NCBI GenBank assembly: GCA_963921425.1
Contig: OY992838.1
Location: forward strand, 20,873,861 to 20,937,860
Origin: Dryas octopetala
Lineage: Eukaryota; Streptophyta; Magnoliopsida; Rosales; Rosaceae
Direction: 5' to 3'
DNA length: 64,000 bases
Shown here: positions 10,325 to 22,315 of the stretch, in pieces
Layout: each line of letters starts with the position of its first letter
How positions within the stretch are numbered: position 1 is the stretch's first letter
Notes under the pieces: generated by a model
Told to the model about the DNA's origin: nothing
Databases searched by the model: none
The model's input: the letters and a program-made list of their open reading frames with translations, nothing else
Program-made: the position numbers and the translations under genes

Positions 10325-11110
10325 TAGCAGCTGAAAAATGCATATATTATTACGTAGTATGACATCAAGCTAACAATACATCATTAACCAATAATATTAA
10401 TTAGAGAAAAGACTTAAGTTTAAAAGGAATGAAAGAGCAAATAGGAAAACATGTATATGCAGAGATGTAAAGTAAAGAACCAAAAATAGCTTAGGCCAGT
10501 CTATTAGCTAGATGATTACCTGGGTTTCTTGGCAATTTGGAAGTTGGGCTGCAAGTTCCTTTAGCTTTCTTTGAGATCTGTGAATTTCTAGCAGCTGATC
10601 AAGTCAAGTTGTGTGAGGAGGTAGCTTAATTGTGTTGTGTGTTGGTGATTGCCTAAAAGAAATGGGTAAGAGTAGGATTAATTCTTTGGGACTTGATGAG
10701 AGACCGAGATGCAGAGGAATGTTAAATTCTCAAGTCAAGTTGCAGGCATCTTCCTGGAAAAAACTTACAATAAATTTCAAGGCCCACTGATTTGGTCTCT
10801 GGCCAAGGTTCACTGTCTTCTTATTTAGGCATGGCCCGCCACCTAAATACTTAAACAAGGTTTGAATTCAACCTCAAGTGGTTTTTTTGCTTTGAAAACA
10901 TATCTGATTAAAAAATATAGTATTGATGCATAATAACTTTTCTTTCGGGGCTTAGGCCCACCACAGTACCAAAAGTAAAATAAAATTGATGTAATTTGTA
11001 TTTGTAATCTTCTTCATAAACATTGACATGATCATGATCTTAATTATATAGTCTGACTTCGTTCATTTTTTGTAAAAATCATTTTTTAATATGTAATATG
11101 TAAGAAAATT
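10325..11110. repeat. TNL-associated noncoding block, copy A
   Basis: This block recurs as copy B (12,285-15,720, interrupted) and in shorter, diverged form as C (55,835-56,075) and D (60,035-60,300). Read on the minus strand it holds a conserved splice-donor-like site, GAAACCCAG|GTAAT, in A, B and D; C is diverged there. Copies C and D lie just downstream of TNL4 and TNL5, so A and B may be the 3' flanks of TNL genes now lost. A has the uninterrupted GGCCC site (about 10,960) at which the solo LTR sits in B. Confidence 0.75.
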
Positions 11111-12284
11111 TATAAAACATGCAATATGTAAGAAAATTTATTTTTCTGTGTCCCCTAGTCCACCAAAACTTATCTGAAGCACATTGATAATTCTTCTTTC
11201 TGTTTATTCTTTAGCCTATTTATTGAACTTTTTCATACGTTAGTGCTTCTACCTCATAGAAAGGAACCTATAACCACAAGAGCTAATAGAAGGTCATGAG
11301 CATATGCAACGATATGGTTTAATTATAACATACGTAAAAGAATTTACTAAAAGAATCATAGTATTTGCTGCAATAAGTATATACATATATATATGTGTGG
11401 GCCCCAACAAGGTCGTACCTCAACATATATAAATTGAGGTATACCTTAACATAAATAAATTGAGGTATACCTCAATAGATGGAGCCTGATATACATATAT
11501 ATATATACACACACACACATACTGATATCATAATATAATAAGCATATAATTTAGTTATATGCATGTGTATATACTAAAATTATAAGCTTAATTATAACAC
11601 TAAGAAAATTGATTAAAGGTGAAACTGCATTAACCAAAAGAAACACACTATAAATAACAAAATTATTAATAATTAAATGTTTATGAGTAATTTATTAGTG
11701 TGACCATAACAGCACCACATAGTGTTATTAATTCACATATATTAATTATATAACACGTGTATATTTATTAACATTATTTTAAAAATGTAAATCTGCCGTC
11801 CACTCATAATCCGGTCGATCACATCAAAAAATTGGACGCAGCCAATATAAGAAAGTTGTTATGAAATTTGTAATAAACTTATATGAAAATAACAGAAAAC
11901 CGCAACAAAACCGAAAACAGAAGACACACAAAAGTTAAGACAAAATAAATTGGAAAAAATTAGAGCAATATTTAGAACTTACCTGTCACTCGTCAGACGT
12001 GTAAAAGACTTCGGGTGTTGGGATTAGAATTTAGAGTTGCAAGTACTAAAAAATTGGAAGCACCCGATTTCTGTAATAAAAGATTGGAACTTAAAATTGC
12101 TACTTATAATGGTGGAAATCGATTCATAAAATTTGGATGCAGCAAACTGTAAGAAAATGTTATGAATTAAATTTGTAGTAAACTTATATGAAAATAAAAG
12201 AAGAACACAACAAGACCCAAAGACATATGACACACGAAAGGTAGAAAAAGAAAGGTAATGAAGACAGTAAAGCATTTAAGTACA
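11111..12284. other. AT-rich intergenic stretch with a local duplication
   Basis: No gene is seen. A roughly 130-bp segment is present twice: about 11,813-11,945 and 12,112-12,250, both containing TAAACTTATATGAAAATAA. Around 11,410-11,480 a short unit containing ATAAATTGAGGTATACCT is also repeated. Confidence 0.6.
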
Positions 12285-13412
12285 GCTGAAAAAAAGCATA
12301 TATTATTCACTAGTATGACATCAAGATAACAATACATCATTGACGATGTATATTAATTAGACAGTAAATATTAATTAGAGAAAAGGCTTAAGTTTGAAGG
12401 GAATGAAAGAACATATTAGCAAAACATGTACATGCAGAGATGTATATTAAAGAACCAAAAATAGCTTACGCATGTTAGCTATTAGGGAGATAATTAGTTG
12501 GAGCTTAAGCTAATTACCTGGGTTTCTTGGCAATTTGGAAGTTGGGCTGCAAGTTCCTTTAGCTTTCCTTGAGATCTGTGAATTACTAGCAGCTGATCAA
12601 GTGAAGTTGTGGTGTGTGTTGTGTGAGGAGGTAGCTTAATTGTGTTGCGTGTTGGTGATTGCCTAAAAGAAATGGGTAAGAGTAGGATTAATTCTTTGGG
12701 ACTTGATGAGAAACCGAGATGCAGAGGATTGTTAAATTCTTTTTGGTCAAAGGTACAAAAAGCAGAGGGGTTTCTCTCAAGTCAAGTTGCAGGCATCTTC
12801 CTGGAAAGAGCTTACAATAATTAATATCTTTCAAGGCCACTTGTATGACTTGGTTTACTGTCTTCTTATTGCAACTTGTGAGTTATCATCCAAACAATAT
12901 TTAGGCATGGCCCGCCACCTAAATACTTAAACAGGGTCTGAATTCACACCTTAAGTGGGTTTTTTGCATTGAAAACAAATCTGATTAAAAAATATAGCAT
13001 TGATGTATAATAACTTTTCTTTTCGGGGCTTAGGCCCTGTTGAACCGTAAAAAAATTCAAAGGTTGAGGTTGAGATAAGATCCCCATATGCCATGTGCCA
13101 CATTAATTTCAAATGAAAACAAATTGAAAAGTGAGATAATGTGGATTTATCTGAAAGCTTAATTATCTCTTATCTGATGAGTTTAAATTTAAATGAAGAG
13201 AGTTATCTCATCTCCATCTGATCTCATCACTTGGACTTCCCATGGACTCTATAAATAGAGCATAGGGATTCAGAAAAAAAGGAGAGGGGAGAAAGAGGAG
13301 AGAAGACACCGAAAGGCCGCAAGAAGAAGAGGAACGTGTATTTGCCATCACCAAAGCTTTGCCACCGCTAGGTAGATGACACTTCTTTTATTCATTGCTC
13401 CTTTCAATAGTT

Positions 13413-13700
13413 GGTTTCGGCTGAAACCCCCAAAGAAAAAGTTTACCAAAGGATTCGGCTGAATCCATTTTCTCTCAATCGGTTTCGGCTGAAACCACAA
13501 AAATTCATCAAAGGATTCGACTGAATCCATCTCCAAATTGGTTTCGGCTGAAACCATAAAGGATTCTACTGAATCCATTCTCTTCCATTCGGTTTCGGCT
13601 GAAACCACAAAAGTATATCAAAGGATTCGGCTGAATCCGCATAAAAAAATGGATTTGGCTAAATCCTCAAAGAAAAAAAAGATGGAATATTGCTGAATCC
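13413..13700 (+). repeat. Array 1 in solo LTR: alternating 16-base hairpins
   Basis: Nine perfect hairpins with 6-bp stems and a 4-base loop, plus one decayed unit, start at 13,413, 13,451, 13,481, 13,513, 13,540, 13,561, 13,591, 13,623 and 13,651. The stems alternate GGTTTC/GAAACC and GGATTC/GAATCC. The ninth is GGATTT/AAATCC. Every stem change is matched in the other arm, while the loop varies (GGCT, GACT, TACT). Confidence 0.93.
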
Positions 13701-14389
13701 ACATGCCCCAAAATGCCACAGAAAAATCACCTTCTCTGCCATCATTCAACAAAGAAAACAAGTCTTATGGCTGAGATATATTTCCTTTGCATCAGACGAG
13801 GAAAACAAAGAAGGAGAAAGGCACGAAAACAAGAAAAACAACAAATGGGCAGCAAGCCAGGAAAAAAATAAATGAGAGAAATAAGGATCAACTTCTTGCT
13901 CTCTGCAGAGAGACGCAGACAAGGGACGTGTTGCTGCTATACTGATGCATGCAAGGAAGAAAGAGCTCTTGCCTCTTCAAGTTACGGCAAGGAAGCTCAA
14001 AGATTATCTTGGCCTTTCATGCCAAATTCTGCAAGAGAGGCCTTGTTGGGTAATACCTAGCATGCAAAAGAAGTCCAACTTGGAAGGAGGCGCAGCAAAT
14101 AAGAGGGAAAGACAAAAGGCCTAAAGTGGCCTGCTATTCTCTATCAATTTGGCTATCAAAGTCATCAAGCTAGTGAACCCATGTGGTTGCTTGGGCCCAC
14201 GAGAGCTAAAGGCTACTTCCCATTTGGATTGCAATTTGCAATTAAGAATGCAAGTCTACAAATTAATTGAGCTTGCATCCACAAAATCAGAATACCCATT
14301 AGCAAAATTAAATTACGTACCAATAGAAAATTAATTGGTAGAAAATTAAATAAAGCTTAATGGGCTCTTTCCATTTAACTTTCGCCCAT

Positions 14390-14690
14390 TAAAAATATAA
14401 AGTGTGTCAATTAATAAATAATTGATACAAAGGTATTAGTGGGCACATAACCAAATTCATGTTTGCCCATTAAAAAAAATAAAATGTATCAATTAATAAA
14501 TAATTGATACAAAACAATTATAGTGGGCACATAACCAAATTCATTTTTGCCCATTAATAAATAAAGTGTGTCAATTAATAAATAATTGATACAAAATATT
14601 TAGCGGGCACATATCAAATCCAACTCTCTCAAATTCATGTTAGCCCATTATAAAAGAATGTATCATTTAACAAATAAATGATTAAAAAGA
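14390..14690 (+). repeat. Array 2 in solo LTR: four AT-rich hairpin units of about 80 bp
   Basis: Units share GCCCATTA, a hairpin and GTGGGCACATA. Hairpins lie at 14,403-14,429, 14,485-14,511, 14,567-14,593 and 14,659-14,685. The first three have 11-bp arms with CAATTA/TAATTG around loop ATAAA. The fourth has CATTTA/TAAATG around ACAAA. The TGTGTC variant opposite GATACA would be a G-U wobble in RNA. Confidence 0.85.
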
Positions 14691-14733
14691 AATATTAATG
14701 GGCACATTTTCCTCAAAATCCCAAATTCTTCAA

Positions 14734-14945
14734 TTGGTACAAAACCAACATTCTCCAATCGGTATAAAACCAACTCTCTCAATCGGTACAAAACCGAAAC
14801 CAAATTCAAACCCCAAATTTAAACTCTCAAATTGGTACAAAACCACCTTTCTCAAATGGTACAAAATCATCTCTCTTAAATTGGTACAAAACCAAATATC
14901 TCAAATCTAAATCCTAAACTCAACTCCAAAAATGGCACAAAGCCA
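14734..14945 (+). repeat. Array 3 in solo LTR: short hairpins with ACAAA loop
   Basis: Seven units follow the plan stem-ACAAA-stem. Stems include TTGGT/ACCAA (14,734 and 14,881), TCGGT/ACCGA (14,783), ATGGT/ATCAT with one G-U pair (14,856) and TGGC/GCCA (14,933). One unit (14,759) has a single mismatch. Confidence 0.8.
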
Positions 14946-16140
14946 ATCAAGTCAAATTCTTTCACCGAACTACGTCCGGTTTGATCCCATCATGGGTACG
15001 TAGGCAATGTGAGTAAAATTCACACTCAACCTCATTCACAAAATTTTCTAAATTCCCTTAGGAATTAATTCATATAAATTTCTTTGAATTAATTTCGCAC
15101 CAAATCAAATCCACCCAAATCCTTCAGAAATTAGTTCTACACACAAAAGTCCCTGAATTAATTTCTCAAATCAAATCCAAGGGCTCTAAACCCTACCCAA
15201 ATTACACAAATCATTTAAATGGGTCATCCACCCATTTAATTCTCAAAACCTCTGAACTACGTGTGGTTTGATCCTGCAGTGGGTACGTAGGCAACCTAAA
15301 ATACGGGTGCAACCGCAATCACAAATAAATTTCATTTCAATAGGTCTTTTATCTATTGGAAATCTAAACACTCACAAAGTGATCCGTTGGTTTCATTGCA
15401 TTTGGAATCAAAGGGTGTTCCCTTGAGTCAAGGGACTATAATTAAGAGATGTATTCCATCTTGAATGGGTCGTACCCAAAATAATAAAAACTCTTATTCC
15501 ATAAATGAATTTGGGTGAAATTATGTTGGGTAATATTATTATTATTATTTATTTAAAAATTTTGTTCAACAGGCCCACCACAGTACTAAAAAGAAAACAA
15601 AATTTAGGTAATTTGTATTGGTAGTGTTTCAATAAACACTGAAATGTTCATGATCATAATCATATGATCAAATGAGTTCTGACTTAGTTCATTTTTTACA
15701 AGATTATTTTTTTAATAAAGATCTAATAGTTAAACGGTTCGAATCATTAGACGATTACCCATTAAGTACCAGAATGCTAGTTTTGTTGTTTTTAAGAGTA
15801 TATATTTTTGATGAGTCCACTATCACTATGCTCCAAAGATACAAGCCAGCAGCTGATCAATAAAATGTATGAACAAACCAAAAGCCTTGGTTTCCAGAAT
15901 AACACTCATGTAATTGTTGTAACTGATCATCAAGAGGACTTTGACATGTATCTATACTGCTTTTGCTTGTGGTCAATGGTAGAAAGGTTTAGTGGGGTCC
16001 TCCACAGTCCTCTGATCAAGTTCAAGGCAACTTCCACCTCCTGTCCTGGCAAAGGCAAAGTTACAAGTTGCCTATGGTGTCAATTAATGGTCGACAATTG
16101 TGGTCTCCTCAATTTGCCCTTTAAATTTTAAAATGATTCA

Positions 16141-16502
16141 CTTTCCTCCCTAAATTTTTATTTAGTGTTTTGAATGTTTCTTAACTGCTAGATTTAATTT
16201 CCAATAAATTATGGCCACGTATCAAGCACTTAACTACATTTTAAGGGGAATAATCATTAGTCCACACTTTAATAATACCCCTTGATTTGTGCTACTTAAT
16301 TAACCCTCCAAAATGGGCTACGTCATTTGTGACCACTCCATTGTCCAACATCTAATGTAATTTACTTTGATAGCTCAAGTCATGCCTACTTTCCATACTT
16401 GTGAAATAAATTTTCTATTAAGCGATACATATGCTTATTTTAAATCTTGAAAATGTTTCTTCAACTTTTTATTAAGAATGTCCAACATCTAAAGTAATTT
16501 AC
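16141..16502. other. AT-rich spacer
   Basis: No gene or clear element ends are seen. The phrase TCCAACATCTAA occurs twice (about 16,345 and 16,480). Confidence 0.5.
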
Positions 16503-17050
16503 TGATGAAGGACGTTTCTTGTTTTCTTTGTTTATATCCATAGGAGCACAACCACCAGTTGGGAGGTTAGAATTGAGCAGTTGCTATTCGCTCTGCTGTA
16601 AAAGGGAGTCTAGCAAAGCACGCTTCCTGTTTTCTTTGTTTAACTCCATCTCATTCTCAATTGGAAGAATGAAACTATTCTGGCTGATACACTATGAGCA
16701 ATCAAGCTTTGAGCATATTCAAATACCTGTAAGTAAGGGAAAACACCACATACTTAAATCAAAACAATTTCTTTGTTTTCTTTTGTAATCAATTGGTGGA
16801 ATAAAGCTTATGCATGTGGGATGAACATTCGAATACAATTCTTAACTAACATTAAAAATGTGGACCGACCACAAAGTCATAAATGTTTTATTTTTTTCAT
16901 TTTTGCCTGCTCAACCATTTTATTACTGATTGCAGTATAAACAACAAAAGTTGGAAGGCAGTTGATGCTTAAAATACTGTTTGGTTCTACTTCATACTTG
17001 CGGCCTTTTTCTTTTCAAATAGTACTTTTTAAAGAATTTTGCTTTCTGTT
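16503..17050 (-). pseudogene. Fragment block containing a decayed UreF N-terminal piece (copy 1)
   Basis: The block is nearly the same as 59,143-59,690. Within it, minus-strand 16,540-16,610 reads EWQLLNSNLPTGGC in a form close to the plant UreF start (SQWQLLDSILPTGGFAHSFG), with substitutions and no continuation. UreF is a urease maturation chaperone; this fragment cannot encode one. The plus-strand 89-residue ORF at 16,519 is a shadow. Confidence 0.65.
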
Positions 17051-18513
17051 TTACTAAAAAGTGAAAAACATGTTTGACAATTGGCAACAAGCTATCTGCT
17101 TTTGCTTTCTTAATCAGTTAGTTCCCATTACTGTAGTAGTAAACTTGTATAATTCATGTGAGGAGGACCTGATTGCATTATTGCGAGTTCAAACTTTCAA
17201 CTCTATAATATTATGGTTTTGAAAAAGTTGTAGCTGAGGGCCAGACCAAGAAGAAGTCAGAAACACTTTCTTAGCAATACAATCAAGAGAAATCCTATTG
17301 GTACCCCCAATTTCTGACTATACCCACTTTTCAAATTTTTTTTTCCCCAAGAAAGTTGTCATTTTCTAACTTGGGTTTATATCAGATCCATGATTGTAAA
17401 TTTGTAACAGAGAAATCGATGGAGGAGAGAACAAACAAACAACCATAACTCCTCTTTCCCATACATTTCTCAGCAAAACAGACAACACCATCCATGAGAA
17501 ATGAGAAATCAAAGGAAAAAGAAAAGAAGATTTCTCAGCAAACAAACAGACAAAGCCAAAATCATTGTACTGTATCAGAGAAAAGGAAGATGAAGAACCT
17601 TGTGATTTTGGTCTGAGGAGAGAAAGATGGATGTAATTTGATGGTGACGCAGTGGACTGGTCACTGGTGGAGTCGTTGGACAACAAGAGAGTCTTCAATG
17701 GGGGCATGACCCGGTGGGGCATTTCTCACATGAGGTGGGACCCACAACCATGTGAGTCTCACCTCATGTGAGAGATGTTACAAGATTTACCCTGGGACAA
17801 CACCTGCAACCGCTAATGTTAGCCCAAACACGTCGGAGGTATTTTTTTTGTTTTGTTTTTTGTCCTCACGTAAAAATATAAAAAGGCTAATTACAAATAA
17901 ATCAATAAATCTTTTCACAATTACATTTTAATTAATATTTTTTTTTATAATTTTATTTTAGCCACTATTGAATAAAATAAAAAAAAGAAATTACAATAGA
18001 TTAATAAACATACATTCAGATTTATTTAGATTTAAATTTTTATTCAGATTACTATTCAGATTTAAATTTTTATTAGATTTGTGTTTAACTACTACACAAC
18101 AAAACGACTTAAGGTTTAGCTCCCAAAGTTTGGGCAGAGCCTAAGCCATAAGTTTCAAAATCTTAATTCTAAACCCTAAATCTTATTTCTAAATTCTAAA
18201 CCTCATTTATATACTCTGCACCTTATTTCTATAATCTAAACTAAATTAAGGGCAACGTCATAATTTTACGCCCATAAATAATGAAAAAAATAGATGAACA
18301 AATTAGTATTTTTTAATGCACCAAAATACATGACATCATTAAGTTGATTGAGCTTAGTAACTAAAATGAGATATTATTTTAAGACTTATTGACCTTTATG
18401 GAAAAATAAAATTTACATTGACCTTGATGGGAAAAAAAAATTTACATTGACCATTAGGTAATATTGAAATGTTTTATTTATTTAAATGTAATTTGCTAAA
18501 AATTAAAAATGAT
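17051..18513. other. Intergenic region with a small hairpin and an unassigned minus ORF
   Basis: A 118-codon minus-strand ORF (17,722-17,366) is unlike any family I know and is Ser/Leu-rich; I do not call it a gene. A hairpin with about 20-base arms lies at 17,725-17,775 (TCTCACATGAGGTGGGA and its complement). The remainder is AT-rich and featureless. Confidence 0.5.
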
Positions 18514-19750
18514 GTATTTGTTATAAAATAAATGGAAAAGAGAAAATATAAAAGAGCACAAGAAAAAGAGAAGTAGGAAGAAATTATAGTGTCTTTCTAA
18601 TTCACATAAGGTCTCTATTTATAGGCTCTTGGATGACTAGAGATAAGCCCACAAGGTATTATATTTTACATTGAATTGGTCCTCTCAATTATCTATATAA
18701 TTGCTCTAAATAAATATAGGAGATAAATATTAAACATGATAATGAATAGCCACATATTTATGAGAAAAAAAATAAGAAATTGATACAACCAACAAATAAA
18801 TAGATAAATAATCATACAATGAGGAATTACTGAATAATAAAAAAAATGTAAGAATTTAGAGAACAAATATGAACATAGGCCAACATGATTTAAATTGAAG
18901 TTATGAAACTTCAAGTTCATTAAAAGCCATGAAATTTTAAGTTTCTATATAAAATTATAGGCAGAACTTCAGGTTATTAAATTTTGTTAAAGCATAAAAC
19001 TACTGGTTGTAATGAATCATATGAATTAAGACTTTCAAGGTAATCTAAAATTGATCAAGAGCTTCAAGTTGATAAGAACAAATATTAAGTTAGTGAAAAA
19101 TTTGAGATCTAATTGTAATGATAGATCAAAGAACTTCTGGTTCAATTTAATTTTACAACATAAAACATTTAATTAAATCAAGGAATTTTGGGTTCCGACT
19201 TAATTGTGTAATGTAGAATGATAAGTTCTAATCAAGAATAAGAATAAGAAAAATCGAATCCACATGAATTTTATGAACTTCTGGTTCAAGCTTTAAATTA
19301 AAGAACTTCAGGTTCCAATATTAATTTAATAGAATAAGTTTTGAAGATGTTCTTAAAAACTAAGTTTGGTCTTTCAATTCCATCATAATGAATAAAGATG
19401 GAGGATTTATACTTGTATAACCTGAACTTCAGGTTCTTATATTGAAAAACATATGGATTCAAATTTCGAACTTCGATTTAATCATTGATAATAAGTTCAT
19501 ATTCATATCAAAAATATATATTGGAATTCAGACTTCCAACTAGATGTACCTATTCTATTGTGTGATAATTAAAATCACAAACATAAAATCATAAAGAACT
19601 TCATGTTCTTAACAAAACAAATAATTGGCATAAGACTCAATCAAACTTCATGTTTGAAAATAAGTTTTTTAAAACTTTGAGTTCAGATTTATTATATTTG
19701 AAGTAATACATAACATTCCTACCTGTTCATGAACCGGCCACACATCATCA
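18514..19750 (-). mobile_element. Degenerate LTR-type sequence with a GAACTTC minisatellite
   Basis: 18,514 (TGTTATAAAATAAATGG) to about 18,760 matches 29,812-30,400. From about 18,890 to 19,680 a loose motif such as GAACTTCTGGTTC or ACTTCAGGTTC recurs more than ten times among AT-rich spacers. On the minus strand the sequence would end in ATAACA, as an LTR does. The far boundary is not resolved. Confidence 0.45.
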
Positions 19751-19912
19751 TAATCGGCACCAACAACAAAAGTGATACATAATGGATTTAGATGTACCAA
19801 TGACTATATAAATATTAATAGTTGCTATGAGGTAAATCATGTTAATAGAGAACTAGTAAATAAAACAAGAGAGAGTACATAATCTATGGACATTAAATAA
19901 GCCAATAGTTTT

Positions 19913-21000
19913 AAGAGATAATTAGACTTAGGTCTTTTAGAAAAATAGTTTTTAGAGGGAGACGGGAGTGTTTTCAAATTTATAAGAAATTTTTTTTAAT
20001 TCATAATAATTTATAAAAAAATCCTTTTAATTCATAATATAGAAAATTAGGATTAAATACCAAATCTCAATAATTTTTTGGTATAGCATGAAGACTATAT
20101 AATATTTCAATTGAACTATCAAATTTAAATGTAGTTTTTTAGATTAGGTCACAAATATATTGACCCCTTTGATTTGAGCCTTTTTCCATTTGACATTTTT
20201 ATCCTTTGGCCCACATATGATGGATGTTAGTTAAAATTTATAAGGTTTTGACAAAATTATCCTTGAGGCTTTTATATTATCTTGAAAATTTGTTAATATA
20301 GTCTCAACTTCACATTTAGTTGTGACTGTACGACACTCACAACTTCAAATTTAGTTGTAACTAAACGACAGTCACATCTAAGTTGTAAGACAGTCACAGT
20401 TAAGTTGTGACTGGATTGATTTTTTTTTTAATACAATATAGTATAAATTAATGTAATATTTGTGATGTAATATTATTTTTATTTTTTTATTGTAGTGGCA
20501 TGTGATGTAATATTTGAAATTCTAATACATTTTACTTTATTATTTTGTTTGACTTTTCAACTAGTACCTAATCTAAAATGCTATTTAATTTTGGTACATA
20601 AACTAAAAAGTTATTGAAATTTAGTAGTCAAAATCAATGGACCTTTCATAATAAAGTCCTTTTAATTTATAAGAAAATCATTTTAATTCATAATAAAGTC
20701 ATTTTCCGATTTAAAGGGTATTTTCCCTCCTAGGGTGTAGAGTGAGTTTTGTAGATGCTGCATGTTAGGTTTTAACTCCAAAATTTTGGGCGAAGTAGAG
20801 TGGGTTTTGTAGATACTGCATGTTAGGTTTTAACTCCGAAATTTTGGGCGAAGCCCAAAATTTTGGAGTTAAAACCTAATATAAAGCCGTCAAAGAAGAA
20901 AAATAAAAGGACTTAAGTAAAAACCCTAAATCACTACCGGTCTTAGTCTAAAAAAGATTCATAAAATGGACTAAACTCTAAGTTTCTCTAGTTTTAATAT
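19913..21000. repeat. Dispersed repeat, longer copy of the 29,974-30,345 element
   Basis: Both copies start AAGAGATAATTAGACTTAGG, contain TAATTCATAATAAAGT iterations and end near AAAATGGACTA plus TTTAAGTCT-like sequence. This longer copy has a tandem 76-bp duplication (about 20,735-20,850) and a long palindrome (20,823-20,880). Confidence 0.6.
20823..20880. repeat. Near-perfect palindrome, arms about 27 bp
   Basis: TTAGGTTTTAACTCC onward to TTTTGGGC is followed after GAA by GCCCAAAA and the reverse complement. Only one arm position differs. It lies beside a tandem duplication of the same left arm. Confidence 0.85.
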
Positions 21001-22315
21001 AGTTCTCCAAATAGAACAAGAAGAAAGATGCACTAAAAACCTTGAAATGGTCATGCACACATATCATATATGTATCCATAGATATCTAACATCTAACCAA
21101 CCAAAAAAAACTTCATCAAATCAAAAAGTAGATAAGAATCATTAATAATTAATTTGAAGCTCAAAACGGATTAGCATGGTGGCAGCACCCTTGAAAGTAA
21201 ATATTCAACTGTTATTTATTTATTTTACTAAGCAAAAGACTATTTGATTTGTAGGACACTACTCCAATACTTATCAAAGCCAACCAATTTCAAGGGTATC
21301 CTCACTCCATTAAACAACTAATGTTTAATTGTTTAAGCTATTAGCCACCAACTAGCCTCTAATAAGCTGTTAGTTGTACAGATTGAGGTGACTAATACTC
21401 AATACATGCCAATCTCAACGTTTTCGTGGCTGCAAAGATCAAATTTGACATTGATGTAGACAAGGGCTTAAGCAACTAATATGAACTTTTGTTTGTGGTT
21501 TAGTGAAACTAAATATATAATAAAAAACTGATTAGCCATGCCTTATTAAACCAAAGATGATTGGTTTGACAATGACTCTCACCATTGCTACAGTAGTTGG
21601 TTAAACATGTCAACTATTTCACAAATGGTTTGAAATTTATTTCAAATTGGTGGCAATCTGGAGATTATGTGCTACCAATAATACCAACTAATTCCATACA
21701 TGGTTTGAACATATTCCACTAATATTCATATGGTGACATAAAATTACTAATACAATTCAACCTTATCTGTTATGAAAAATTATTGGTTGATTAAATGGTT
21801 ACACTAATGACAAACAGTGGATTCATTACTTGGATAAGCTGCATTGAAACTATTGTATCTGCTGAATTGATTTTGTGGCTATTAAAATCATCATAGAACA
21901 TACATTCCAAAAAGACCAAATGGGAAGCTAATCAAATGGAACTTGTTTTCCAAACATAAGGATAAACATATATTCATATTGATGAGTGCCAGAGGAATTA
22001 CAAACATTGATGCTGCAAATGCTATCTCTAAAGCATTTCTCTAATACGAACAACTACTTAAAAAGTCTGCATACACCAACCATTAATTACAACCTGAAAA
22101 TGCAAGTTTTATCCCTGATGAAAGCAACACAGCAGACTTGACCAACCATACGCTAGGATACCCAAAAGAAGTACACTTGCTTATATATTTGGGCAACAAG
22201 CTAATATTTATTAGTAAGTGCTACTATCCAAAATAAGTTTAAAAAACAAAAGTGTTGCAGCAAATATATTGAAGTCTAGCTATCACACACCTCTCTGGCA
22301 GTATCACCAACCATT

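Larger units (their letters stand above)
13038..15571 (+). mobile_element. Solo LTR (2,534 bp) with 5-bp target duplication GGCCC
   Basis: It begins TGTTGAAC and ends GTTCAACA, an 8-bp perfect terminal inverted repeat, and is flanked by GGCCC (13,033-13,037 and 15,572-15,576). Copy A of the host block has a single GGCCC at this place and serves as the empty site. A TATA box (CTATAAATAGAG, 13,249-13,260) implies a very short U3 of about 210 bp and a transcribed part of about 2.3 kb. A motif found in many plant LTRs, with ACTACGT and GGGTACGTAGGCA, occurs at 14,968 and 15,253. No PBS, polypurine tract or pol sequence is adjacent, so it is a solo LTR left by LTR-LTR recombination. It holds three arrays of stem-loop repeats, listed separately. 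Confidence 0.92.
12285..16140. repeat. TNL-associated noncoding block, copy B, split by a solo LTR
   Basis: 12,285-13,037 matches copy A closely. The homology resumes at 15,572-15,720 (ACCACAGTAC onward). The part at 15,840-16,120 matches flanks C and D (ACTCATGTAATTGTTGTAAC; CAGTCCTCTGATCAAGTT). The break is exactly the solo LTR at 13,038-15,571. Short ORFs in the block are not supported. Confidence 0.8.

Noticed and set aside
17366..17722. 118-codon minus ORF
   Set aside because: No family resemblance, no splice partners, Ser/Leu-rich composition.
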